Assembly: GCA_022788205.1 (NCBI GenBank)
Contig: JALEVQ010000060.1
Coordinates: forward strand, 1 to 43,142
Source of the DNA: Robinsoniella sp.
GTDB taxonomy: Bacteria > Bacillota > Clostridia > Lachnospirales > Lachnospiraceae
DNA length: 43,142 nt
Reading direction: 5' to 3'
In this document: positions 23,811 through 32,215 of the stretch, in pieces
Position numbering within the stretch: position 1 is the first letter of the stretch
How the letters are laid out: every line of letters starts with the position of its first letter
Translations under genes and position numbers: made by a program
The notes under the pieces: model-generated
What the model saw: the letters and a program-made list of their open reading frames with translations, nothing else
The model's database searches: none
What the model was told of the DNA's origin: nothing

Positions 23811-24527
23811 ATGCGGAAACACATGGGAAAAATGGAGAAGGCGAAGCGATATATCAAAGAACATTACCATGAGAGTACACTCTCTGAGGAAGAGGTCAGC
23901 GCTGCAATCGGTATGACACCGATCTGTTTTTCAAATATGTTCCGAAAGAAAGCAGGTCAGACCTATGTTTCCTACGTGCGCAGGGTGCGGATGGAGGCGG
24001 CGGCAAAGCTGCTTCGGGAGACGGATCAAAAAACATGTGTGATCGCAAAAAAAGTAGGGATTGAGGATGCAAATTATTTCAGTGTTCTTTTTAAAAAGCA
24101 GTATGGAATCGCACCGAGTGTATATCGGGAGAAAAAAGTTTTAGTCTGTGTGGCGCAGAAGGTGGATGACAAAGAAATGCTAGTCAGTCAGGCTTTGGAA
24201 TATCTGAAAGAAAATTATCAGGATCCAGAGTTGTCAGCCAAGACGGTCAGCGAGAAATTAAATATCAGCCGTGTCTATTTTTCCAGTATTTTCAGGAAAG
24301 TGACAGGAAGGACGTATGTTGACTGTCTAAAAGAGATCCGGATGAAAGCAGCTGCAGAACTTTTGGAGCAGACGCAGGAAAAGACATGGGTCATCGGACA
24401 GAGTGTAGGATTTGAAGATGGCAACTATTTCAGCATAGTATTTAAAAAATATTATGGAATTTCTCCGAGTGAGTATCGGCAGACAGAACACAACAGCAAG
24501 ATGGAGAGAGAAAAAAATCGAGTATAA
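23811..24527 (+). CDS. Tandem double-AraC DNA-binding protein
   Basis: This 238-residue protein is made almost wholly of two complete AraC/XylS DNA-binding domains, at residues 8-106 and 126-224. Each carries both helix-turn-helix units: SAAIGMTPICFSNMFRKKAG with KKVGIEDANYFSVLFKKQYG, and SEKLNISRVYFSSIFRKVTG with QSVGFEDGNYFSIVFKKYYG. No sensing domain is present; the 19-residue linker is short. This looks like an internal duplication giving a covalent 'dimer'. GGAGGGG precedes the ATG. It lies directly upstream of the second GH3 gene with only a 24-base gap, so it probably controls that gene, its neighbours or itself. Confidence 0.9.
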   Translation: MRKHMGKMEKAKRYIKEHYHESTLSEEEVSAAIGMTPICFSNMFRKKAGQTYVSYVRRVRMEAAAKLLRETDQKTCVIAKKVGIEDANYFSVLFKKQYGIAPSVYREKKVLVCVAQKVDDKEMLVSQALEYLKENYQDPELSAKTVSEKLNISRVYFSSIFRKVTGRTYVDCLKEIRMKAAAELLEQTQEKTWVIGQSVGFEDGNYFSIVFKKYYGISPSEYRQTEHNSKMEREKNRV

Positions 24528-24551
24528 AATATCAAAAAAGGAGAAGAAAGT

Positions 24552-27053
24552 ATAAAAAGACGTAGCAAAAAGAAAGTAAGAAGAGTATTGTCATGTATAA
24601 TGGCATATATGATGGTGACAAGTATGCTTCCGGGAAGTTTTTCGGGGGCACAGGAAGCAGAGAAAACCCTGTATGAGCTGACTGAGATGACAGAGGACGG
24701 ATTTATCCGTGTGGAAAATCCGAACGGAGGAGAGAGACTGAGCTATTCACCGAATTCTGGATTGCAGCTGCTGGAAGTTCAGGATGGAGAGTACACTTAC
24801 GCATTTAAAGATTTGAATCGCAATGGAGAGCTGGATGTGTATGAAGACTGGCGCGAGGATGATGAGACAAGAGCGAGAGATCTCGCATCAAAATTGACAA
24901 TCGAGCAGATGTCGGCACTGATGCTGTATCCGTTTATGGGAACACCAGAAGGCGGAGAGTTAAATGAGTCGACGATGCAGCTCCTTGAGACAAGAGGATG
25001 CCGTTTTGTGCTCTCTAACAGCTATAGCAGCATACCGGACAATGTAAAATGGAACAACAATATGCAGGAGTGGACGGAGACAAACGATCCATTTGGCATA
25101 CCAGTCAACCGATCAGCAGATCCTCTCAACACAACCTCAAATCAGATGGCGGTTGGACAGCACACAGAGGGATCCGTCGTAAAATACAGCGAAAATGGAG
25201 TGTCTGGATGGCCGGGAAATTTAGGTCTTGCAGCGACCTTTAATCCATCTTATGCACTTCTGCACGGGCAGGTAGCGTCTCAGGAATACCGCGCACTCGG
25301 AATTGCGACCGCACTGTCACCGCAGGTGGATCTCGCGACAGAGCCGAGATGGACACGTTTCTCCGGAACATTCGGAGAAAGCTCGAAACTGGACAGTGAC
25401 ATGGGGGTAAACTATGTCAAAGGCTTCCAGAGCACTTGGGATGGGCTCGGGGATGACGCAGAGGATCTTGGATGGTCAGAGGATTCTGTCGTGTGTATGG
25501 CAAAGCATTATCCGGGAGACGGCGCTGCAGAAGGCGGAAGAGAAGCACACAATAATTTTGGAAAATACAATGTCTATCCAGGAAATAATCTCGAAGAACA
25601 TGTCAGCGTGTTTGACGCTATCATCCATATTGAAGATAGCCTCACAGGCGGTGTGAAAGCTTTAATGCCTTCCTACTCAATCGCAATGAATGAGTACACA
25701 TCGATCGGAGAGGAAGTCGGAAGTGGATTCAGCTCCTATAAGCTTCAGACGCTTCTGAGAGAAGAGCTGGGCTTTGAAGGATTGATCTGCTGCGATTGGG
25801 AAATCACAACCGGAAAGATCTGGGGAGTGGAAGATTTGACAGAAGTAGAGCGCCATTTGCTTGCCATCGAGTCTGGTCTGAATATGTTTGGAGGAAGTGC
25901 CAATGTGGAGGCAAACATCGATGCTTATCAGATGGGTGTGATGTCCCTAAAGAAGTATGATGGATGGCACCCGGCATTCGGAATTGTGGAGAATGAAGAG
26001 GAAGACAATGCAGAAGAGACGATGCATAAATTATATGAGGACAGCGCATATCAGTGTCTGCTGATTTCCTTCTATTCCGGTCTGTTTGACGACCCATATA
26101 TTTCCCTCGCTGAGTCGGAAGCAGTGTGTGGAAACAGTGAATTCAAAGAGGCAGGATATCAGGCACAGCTTGACTCCGTTGTTATGCTGAAGAATAAAGG
26201 AAATGTGATCAGTCAGAGCACAGGAGAGAAAAAGACTGTCTATATTCCTCTGACTTACAAAGCAGCATCTTCTGGATGGGGAGGAGACATCCCGGCGTCC
26301 ATTGGATATTCTTTTGGAACAGAAGAAGGTTTGAGTTTGTTCTTCAACGTTGTCACAGACAGCATCCGTGAAGGGGCAGATCCGGAAAATTATACGGAAG
26401 AAGATATCGTGCGCCGCACGGACTTTGAGGGTGTGGATATGGCACTGATTTCCTTCAGTGCACCGAATTTTGGCGGATATAACGCGGGAAAAGTGGACTT
26501 AGATAACAGTGATGGCACGATCGACAATGGATATTATGCAGTCAGCTTACAGTTCGGTGACTACTATGCAGATCCGGAATATGTGCAGGATACGATCGGT
26601 CTGGATGCATCAGAAGAGCTGGCTTGGGTCGAGGCAGGCGGAGAAGTCGGAACATCGCGTTCTTACAGCGGAAAGACGACAACAGGCAATACAGCAACCT
26701 TAGATATGATCAAATCAGTGAAAGAAAGTATCGGGGATGTCCCTCTGGTTGCCTATGTGGAGGCAAGCAATCCATTCTGTGCTTATGAGTTTGAGGAAGA
26801 TGTAGACGCACTGCTTGTCGGATTCTCCATCAGTCAGACAGCAGCATGTGAAGTGATCGCAGGAGAACATGAGCCACAGGGACTTCTGCCGATGCAGCTC
26901 CCGAAAGATATGAACACGGTAGAGCAGCAGTATTCAGATGTGCCAAGAGATATGGAAGTGTATGTGGACAGCGAAGGCAATGCATACGATTTTGCTTTCG
27001 GAATGAACTGGAGCGGTGTGATCGCAGATGAGAGAGTAGAAACATATCGCTGA
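24552..27053 (+). CDS. Secreted GH3 glycosidase 2 (probable AUA start)
   Basis: This GH3 enzyme is a close paralogue of the one at 29571. Key sites are an EF-hand-like loop DLNRNGELDVYEDWRE near residues 80-95, ATALSPQVDLATEPRWTRFS, MAKHYPGDGAAEGG, and nucleophile Asp415 in LICCDWEIT. The only standard start in the open frame is TTG at 24588, which gives no positively charged signal head and no ribosome site. Reading from ATA at 24552 adds KRRSKKKVRRVLS, which aligns with KRSKKKRMRKN of the paralogue, and puts AGGAG eight bases before the codon. That gives an 833-residue protein with a normal signal peptide cut near SGA-QEA. Alternatives are the TTG start or a sequence error at the start codon. 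Confidence 0.85.
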   Translation: MKRRSKKKVRRVLSCIMAYMMVTSMLPGSFSGAQEAEKTLYELTEMTEDGFIRVENPNGGERLSYSPNSGLQLLEVQDGEYTYAFKDLNRNGELDVYEDWREDDETRARDLASKLTIEQMSALMLYPFMGTPEGGELNESTMQLLETRGCRFVLSNSYSSIPDNVKWNNNMQEWTETNDPFGIPVNRSADPLNTTSNQMAVGQHTEGSVVKYSENGVSGWPGNLGLAATFNPSYALLHGQVASQEYRALGIATALSPQVDLATEPRWTRFSGTFGESSKLDSDMGVNYVKGFQSTWDGLGDDAEDLGWSEDSVVCMAKHYPGDGAAEGGREAHNNFGKYNVYPGNNLEEHVSVFDAIIHIEDSLTGGVKALMPSYSIAMNEYTSIGEEVGSGFSSYKLQTLLREELGFEGLICCDWEITTGKIWGVEDLTEVERHLLAIESGLNMFGGSANVEANIDAYQMGVMSLKKYDGWHPAFGIVENEEEDNAEETMHKLYEDSAYQCLLISFYSGLFDDPYISLAESEAVCGNSEFKEAGYQAQLDSVVMLKNKGNVISQSTGEKKTVYIPLTYKAASSGWGGDIPASIGYSFGTEEGLSLFFNVVTDSIREGADPENYTEEDIVRRTDFEGVDMALISFSAPNFGGYNAGKVDLDNSDGTIDNGYYAVSLQFGDYYADPEYVQDTIGLDASEELAWVEAGGEVGTSRSYSGKTTTGNTATLDMIKSVKESIGDVPLVAYVEASNPFCAYEFEEDVDALLVGFSISQTAACEVIAGEHEPQGLLPMQLPKDMNTVEQQYSDVPRDMEVYVDSEGNAYDFAFGMNWSGVIADERVETYR

Positions 27054-27087
27054 AAAGAGAATCGGTGACGATATGAGATAAGCGGAG

Positions 27088-27128
27088 AAAAGGCGGCGGC
27101 AGGAGAAAACTGTCGCCGCCTTTTTTTT
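27088..27128 (+). terminator. Terminator after GH3 gene 2
   Basis: AAAAGGCGGCGGCAG (27088-27102) pairs with CTGTCGCCGCCTTTT (from 27110), and eight or more Ts follow. It ends only 28 bases before the next ATG. Confidence 0.93.
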
Positions 27129-27155
27129 GATAGAGAAGGAAATGGGGGAAGTCTC

Positions 27156-27527
27156 ATGTATCAGATTGCCGTCTGTGATGATGATATTTATTTTTTAGAT
27201 AAATTTACGAAGACATTGCTGTATGCCTGGGGCGAAGAGCAGGTGGAAATACAGACGTATCAGGATGGTCAAACACTGCTTGAGGATGTGGAAAGAGGAA
27301 ATAGATATCAGGTGTTTTTTCTTGATATCCAGCTGGCATCAGAAAACGGGATTGATGTGGCAAGAAAGCTAAAAATTTATTCCAGCGATAGTGTTTTGAT
27401 CTATGTCTCAGCGATGGAGGAATGTATTTTTCAGACCTTTCAGACGTTTCCATTTTGGTTTGTACGAAAAGGAAAATTGGATGAAGATCTGCGCCAGATG
27501 CTGCCAGAGCTGAGAAAGCAGATGTGA
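27156..27527 (+). CDS. Stand-alone receiver-domain protein
   Basis: This 123-residue protein is a complete response-regulator receiver with no output domain. The acidic pocket is Asp8-Asp9, the phosphoacceptor Asp57 in VFFLDIQLAS, the switch Ser85 in VSAMEE, and the Lys105 in FVRKGK. It ends where a LytTR domain would be expected to begin. GGGGGAAG precedes the ATG. Its TGA overlaps the GTG of the next gene, so translation is coupled. It may act as a phosphate sink or a phosphorylated partner for the regulator that follows, or be the remnant of a fusion between two regulator genes. Confidence 0.85.
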   Translation: MYQIAVCDDDIYFLDKFTKTLLYAWGEEQVEIQTYQDGQTLLEDVERGNRYQVFFLDIQLASENGIDVARKLKIYSSDSVLIYVSAMEECIFQTFQTFPFWFVRKGKLDEDLRQMLPELRKQM

Positions 27528-28138
27528 CGATTGACTGCTGCCGGGACGCAAACAGTATGGAGAGACAGTGGCAGTTGAAATTTTACCACGCTGTGTTTCT
27601 GGATATTGAGATGCCAAAAAGCACAGGAATCGAGCTGGCGGAAAGACTGAAAAAAGAGAATGACGATACGTGTGTGGTATTTTTGTCAGGGCATGAGGAG
27701 ATGGCGTTTGAGGCGATGAAAGTCAGACCGTTTCGCTTTATACGAAAGAGATATGCCAGGAGAGAGCTGCCGGAGGCAGTCGATGCGGTGATCGAGCGGT
27801 TTGAGGAGAACAAAAAAAGTCTGGAATTTTTTTCAGAAGGAATGTCTTTTGTGATCCCGCTTTCGAGAATTTTATATATCGAAAATTTTAATAAATGCCA
27901 GAAAATTGTGACTGCTTCTGGAAACTATTCGATCCACTCTACAATGGAGGAATTGGAGCAAAGATTGGCAAAGGAAGGATTCCTGCGGATTCACACATCG
28001 TATCTGATGAACGGAGAGCATATTTTGAGTATTCGAGATGGAAAAGTATTTCTGGAAAATGGGGAATCCTTTGCCATCAGCCGTTACCGGGTACAGGCAG
28101 TAAAACAAAAATTCTTGGAGATGGTGATGAAAACATGA
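27524..28138 (+). CDS. LytTR response regulator lacking the start of its receiver
   Basis: This 204-residue protein has a receiver missing about 30-34 residues at its N-terminus, including strand 1, helix 1 and the acidic pair. It starts within what should be strand 2 (TIDCCRDANSMERQW), yet keeps phosphoacceptor Asp27 in VFLDIEMPKSTG, Ser55 in FLSGHEEM and Lys75 in FRFIRKRY. A full LytTR domain follows (RILYIENFNKCQKIVT, FLRIHTSYLMNGEHIL, FAISRYRVQAV). The GTG start overlaps the previous stop as GTGA. Without the acidic pocket it is unlikely to bind Mg2+ normally, so control may come from the preceding receiver protein. Its own stop overlaps the kinase start. Confidence 0.85.
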   Translation: MTIDCCRDANSMERQWQLKFYHAVFLDIEMPKSTGIELAERLKKENDDTCVVFLSGHEEMAFEAMKVRPFRFIRKRYARRELPEAVDAVIERFEENKKSLEFFSEGMSFVIPLSRILYIENFNKCQKIVTASGNYSIHSTMEELEQRLAKEGFLRIHTSYLMNGEHILSIRDGKVFLENGESFAISRYRVQAVKQKFLEMVMKT

Positions 28139-29394
28139 GTAAAATTTTTATACGTGTCAGTGATCTCTTTACGATTATTTCCCTGCTTTTTTGCATGATG
28201 TCCTTTTTTTCGGTAAAAAAGCAAGGAAAAGCCTTTTGGAACTATTTTTTTGGCAGTGTGGCTGTGGGATTTCTTGGAATCTACCTGTGGGAGATTATGA
28301 CGAGGAATTATTGGTATTATGTCTTGAATTTTTTACTGATTGGATTGCTGTTTTCCCATTTTTTTCTAAAAGGTTACTGGCTGTCACATGTACTGTTGTC
28401 GATTGTGTTTTTGTCACTGTTTATGCAGCTCAATGTGATTGAGGGAACACTAGGACTTCGGATATGTGGCATGAAACTGGAACGTTCCTATCTGGCACAG
28501 ATTGTTTTAGGCGTCTGTTTCTGGATGATCCACAAGACCGTGTACAGGGAAGGATGGAGACTTCCCATCAAATATTGGCTGATCAATGTGGGATGCTCGG
28601 TGATCTGTGCCGGATGTACATACCTGATTCCACAGTCTGAAATTTTTTCTGCGGTTCCGATTGCAGTCACAAGAGCGGTGGAAGTATGTGTCTGGCTGAT
28701 CAATATGCTTGTGTTTGCGGGGAGTATGCGGCTGTCATCGGAGATGGAGGAAAAGTCAAATCTTCAGATCATCAACAACCGGCTTTTGATGGAGAGACAA
28801 AAGGCAGAGGAGATTGAGATGATGTATCAAAGAGCGAGCAAACTTCGCCATGATTTTTACAACCATATGATGGTACTCTCTTCCATGGCAGAGCAGGAAG
28901 AATGCGGTGCGATCAGGCAATACCTCAAAGAGCTTCAGACGGAGGCATATTCCGGTCTTCAGACCATTGACAGCGGAAACCGGATGATAGATTTAATCTT
29001 AAATCAAAAGGAGGCACAGGCAAAAAATATGGGAATCGCCACAGAGATTTATGCAAAGGTTCCAGCGGGACTTCCTATCAAGGATACTGATCTGTGTGCG
29101 CTGTTGTTTAACTTGATCGACAATGCGCTGGAAGCGATGAAACATGTGGAAAATCCATGGATAAAAATCCGGATTTCCGTCAGAAAGACATATCTGTGTG
29201 TCCATATAGCAAACAAGACAACGTGTGATATTTTATCGGTAAATCCTGAGATGAAGACGACCAAAGCAGACAAAGAATGCCATGGAGTTGGGAAAAAGAT
29301 TGTCGATTCACTCGTAAAAAAATATGAAGGTATTCTGAGATATGAAGGGGAAGCAGAGGCTTTCCATGTATATGTGATGCTCCAGCTAATATAA
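28135..29394 (+). CDS. AgrC-like sensor histidine kinase (GHKL type)
   Basis: This 419-residue kinase has about six membrane segments in residues 9-198 and a GHKL catalytic half. The phospho-His is His239 in SKLRHDFYNHMM, the N-box is LFNLIDNALEAMKHV, and the G-box is CHGVGKKIVDSLVKKYEG. The frame is open back to 27895, but the ATG at 28135 overlaps the regulator's TGA (ATGA) and starts with a fitting MSKIFIRVSD head. It is the third gene of the receiver-regulator-kinase operon. No peptide-signal gene is visible nearby. Confidence 0.92.
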   Translation: MSKIFIRVSDLFTIISLLFCMMSFFSVKKQGKAFWNYFFGSVAVGFLGIYLWEIMTRNYWYYVLNFLLIGLLFSHFFLKGYWLSHVLLSIVFLSLFMQLNVIEGTLGLRICGMKLERSYLAQIVLGVCFWMIHKTVYREGWRLPIKYWLINVGCSVICAGCTYLIPQSEIFSAVPIAVTRAVEVCVWLINMLVFAGSMRLSSEMEEKSNLQIINNRLLMERQKAEEIEMMYQRASKLRHDFYNHMMVLSSMAEQEECGAIRQYLKELQTEAYSGLQTIDSGNRMIDLILNQKEAQAKNMGIATEIYAKVPAGLPIKDTDLCALLFNLIDNALEAMKHVENPWIKIRISVRKTYLCVHIANKTTCDILSVNPEMKTTKADKECHGVGKKIVDSLVKKYEGILRYEGEAEAFHVYVMLQLI

Positions 29395-29438
29395 AATATT
29401 TTTTGCAGGTGGAGGGCTATAATTATGGGAAAATCATT

Positions 29439-29468
29439 ACCGTTTGCGCCATATAAATGACAGTTTCG
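29439..29468 (+). promoter_or_regulatory. LytTR-type direct repeat upstream of GH3 gene 3
   Basis: ACCGTTTGC (29439-29447) and ACAGTTTCG (29460-29468) are 9-bp direct repeats with a 12-base gap and a 21-base period. Each matches eight of nine positions of the published LytTR site [TA][AC][CA]GTTN[AG][TG]. The second copy ends eight bases before the -35 box, the usual activator position. Confidence 0.75.
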
Positions 29469-29476
29469 CAGAAGTA

Positions 29477-29506
29477 TTGAAAACGATCTTTTGGGTGTGC
29501 TATGCT
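29477..29506 (+). promoter_or_regulatory. Promoter of GH3 gene 3
   Basis: TTGAAA (29477-29482) and TATGCT (29501-29506) are separated by 18 bases. The long spacer and imperfect -10 fit an activator-dependent promoter. Confidence 0.65.
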
Positions 29507-29570
29507 TACAACAGCTAGAAAAAAGACGTCGGAAAAGATAGCAAAATCATAAAAGGTGAGGAGGATTTCT

Positions 29571-32090
29571 GTGAAGAGAAGTAAGAAAAAAAGAATGAGA
29601 AAAAACTGGTGTTTTGTGCTGACAGGAGCGATGATGTTTTCGGGAGTGATGGGGCTTCAGGTAAGTGCAGCACAGCCAGAAGGCAGTGAAAAATATACGG
29701 TAGAGTATATGGAAGAAGATGGGTTTTATCGTGTGACAAATCCAAACGGCGGTGCAAGACTGAGCTATACGACGCTGGAGCTTCTGGAAGTGGAAGAAGA
29801 CGGTGTCACATATGCATTCAAAGATTTAGATAAGGATGGAGAGCTTGATCTCTACGAAGACTGGAGAGAAGATGCACAGACGCGTGCGGAGGACCTGGTA
29901 TCCAAGTTGAGTGTTGAGCGTATGGCAGGGCTGATGCTGCATCCGAATGATGAGACTACAACGGATGGGACACTAACTGAGAAAAATCTGGTATTGACGG
30001 ATGAGCAGGGTGTACGTTTTATTTTGGACAACAACTTAAGCGTCGACGGTGTGCCGCTGTGGAACAATGCAATGCAGGCACATTTGGAGGAGACCGATGA
30101 ATTTTCCATCCCGATCAATGTCTCTTCCGACCCGAAAAATACAGTCAACGGAGGACGAGAAACGGTCTTTACTGAGGCAGGATATTCTGCATGGCCGGGA
30201 AATCTGGGTGTCGCAGCAACCTTTGATCCACAGTGGGCACTTACCTATGGGCAGATTGCATCGCAGGAATACCGCGCAATGGGAATCACAACGGCGCTGT
30301 CCCCGCAGGTCGATCTCGCAACAGAACCGAGATGGACACGATTTTCAGGAACATTCGGTGAAGGAAGCAAGCTTGCAGGAGAAATGGCGGCAGGATATGT
30401 CTGGGGCTTCCAGAGCACCTGGGATGGTGTGGGGGCTGACGCAGAAGATCTTGGCTGGGGAGAAGATTCTGTCGTGACCATGATCAAACATTTCCCGGGT
30501 GATGGCGCTGCTGAGGCAGGGCGTGAGGCACACAACAATTATGGAAAATATAACGTGTACCCTGGAGACAATATGGCAGAGCATTATTCTGTATTTGAAG
30601 CAGCGTTCAATATTGAAGAAAGCCTGACAGGCGGAGCGAAAGCAGTGATGCCATCCTATTCTATTGCAATCGATCAATATGGAAATTCTATCGGAGCGGG
30701 CGTGGCAAGTGGATACAGCAGCTATAAGCTGACGGACATTCTGCGCGGAGAGCTTGGATATGATGGTCTGATCTGCTCTGACTGGAATATTACAGCCAAT
30801 ATAGGAACGTGCTGGGGTGTGGAAAATCTGACGATGATACAGCGCCATCTGCTCGCGATTGAGGCGGGTCTTAACCAGTTTGGAGGATCTAACACAGCGA
30901 TCGCGAACATCAAAGCGTATGAGATGGGAATTTTAAAGGAGGAAGAGACCGGTGTTTATCTGTCAACCGGAAATGCACTGTGGTGCACGGAAGATGGACT
31001 TGGAGACGGAGAAGAGACGATGTATCAGAAGTTCTTTGACAGCGCAGTAGAATGTGTGAAACTTTCTTTCTACACAGGTCTGTTTGACGATCCATATATC
31101 TGCAAAGCAGAAGGTACAGAGGCGTTAAATAATGCAGAGTATAAAGAAACGGCATATCAGTGTCAGCTGGCTTCCGTAGTGATGCTGAAGAATAAGGGAA
31201 ATGTCATCTCAGAGACAGCGCAAGGTGAGAAAAAGACGGTATATGTGCCGATGACCTACACACCGGAAAGAGAACAAAGAAGCTTTGGACCAGGAGGATC
31301 GGGGGAAGCGACGATCATCCCGGCAAGCATTGATGTCGCATTCAGCAACATGGAAACCTTATCACAATTCTTTGAAGTTGTGACGGATGAAATCAATCCA
31401 GATGCCGATATGGATCATCTGACAGAAGAAGATTTGATTCGGCGCACGGACTTTACAGGAGTAGATTTCGCACTCACGGCGATCTCTGGACCTGTGACAG
31501 GCGGATACAATCAGAATCTTGTGGATCTGGATGGCAGTGATGGAAGCATCGATAATGGATATTATCCAATCAGTCTGCAGTACGGTGAGTATTATGCGGA
31601 TCCAGACGTGGTGAGAGATCATCCTCTTGGATTAGATGCCGATGAAGAATTAGAGTGGATTGAAGCGGGAGGAGAAGAGGGAACTTCTCGTTACTATGGA
31701 GGAAAGTTTGCACAGAACAATGATCAGAGTACGCTTGAGGGTATCACACAGCTTCGTCAGAACGTGGGAGATCTTCCGATTGTCGTATATGCAAAACTTT
31801 CCAACCCGGCATGTTTCTATGAGTTTGAACCGATGGTCGATGGCATTATTGTAGGATTTGCAATCAGCGATAAGGCAGCGATCGAAGTAATTTCCGGAAA
31901 CTATGAGCCATCTGGACTGCTCCCATGTCAGATGCCGGCGAATATGGAGATGGTAGAGACACAGTATGAGGACGTTCCTTTCGATATGGAATGCCATGTG
32001 GACACAGAGGGTAACGTCTATGACTATGCATTTGGTCTGAACTGGTCTGGCGTTATCGATGACTGGCGCGTAGAAGAATACGGAAGGTAG
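29571..32090 (+). CDS. Secreted GH3 glycosidase 3
   Basis: This 839-residue secreted enzyme is paralogous to GH3 gene 2. The signal peptide has a strongly basic head KRSKKKRMRKNW, a hydrophobic core and a cut near VSA-AQP. An EF-hand-like loop (DLDKDGELDLYEDWRED) follows near residue 84. The barrel carries MGITTALSPQVDLATEP, MIKHFPGDGAAEAG and nucleophile Asp404 in LICSDWNIT. The second half includes ASVVMLKNKGNVISE and ends in YAFGLNWSGVIDDWR. GAGGAGG lies six bases before the GTG at 29571, which is chosen over the GTG at 29556 that sits inside the ribosome site. The LytTR repeat upstream suggests control by the preceding two-component system. Confidence 0.92.
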   Translation: MKRSKKKRMRKNWCFVLTGAMMFSGVMGLQVSAAQPEGSEKYTVEYMEEDGFYRVTNPNGGARLSYTTLELLEVEEDGVTYAFKDLDKDGELDLYEDWREDAQTRAEDLVSKLSVERMAGLMLHPNDETTTDGTLTEKNLVLTDEQGVRFILDNNLSVDGVPLWNNAMQAHLEETDEFSIPINVSSDPKNTVNGGRETVFTEAGYSAWPGNLGVAATFDPQWALTYGQIASQEYRAMGITTALSPQVDLATEPRWTRFSGTFGEGSKLAGEMAAGYVWGFQSTWDGVGADAEDLGWGEDSVVTMIKHFPGDGAAEAGREAHNNYGKYNVYPGDNMAEHYSVFEAAFNIEESLTGGAKAVMPSYSIAIDQYGNSIGAGVASGYSSYKLTDILRGELGYDGLICSDWNITANIGTCWGVENLTMIQRHLLAIEAGLNQFGGSNTAIANIKAYEMGILKEEETGVYLSTGNALWCTEDGLGDGEETMYQKFFDSAVECVKLSFYTGLFDDPYICKAEGTEALNNAEYKETAYQCQLASVVMLKNKGNVISETAQGEKKTVYVPMTYTPEREQRSFGPGGSGEATIIPASIDVAFSNMETLSQFFEVVTDEINPDADMDHLTEEDLIRRTDFTGVDFALTAISGPVTGGYNQNLVDLDGSDGSIDNGYYPISLQYGEYYADPDVVRDHPLGLDADEELEWIEAGGEEGTSRYYGGKFAQNNDQSTLEGITQLRQNVGDLPIVVYAKLSNPACFYEFEPMVDGIIVGFAISDKAAIEVISGNYEPSGLLPCQMPANMEMVETQYEDVPFDMECHVDTEGNVYDYAFGLNWSGVIDDWRVEEYGR

Positions 32091-32130
32091 AAATCAGAAA
32101 TTACAAAAACTCGTCTTCAGCTTACATTCA

Positions 32131-32159
32131 TCTACAAAAACAGAAAACTGTGCTATAAT
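32131..32159 (+). promoter_or_regulatory. Promoter of the small Nif11-like gene
   Basis: TCTACA (32131-32136) and TATAAT (32154-32159) have a 17-base spacer, and the -10 is extended (TGC before it). The start would be near 32166. Confidence 0.75.
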
Positions 32160-32215
32160 GTTTGCGTAGACAACGAGCACAGGAATCAACTGAGAGAAGA
32201 CAGGAGGAAAAGAAG

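Noticed and set aside
27156-28138. A sequencing frameshift splitting one normal response regulator
   Set aside because: Joining the two frames would give two phosphoacceptor sites in tandem, not one normal receiver, and the GTGA overlap looks like genuine coupled translation.
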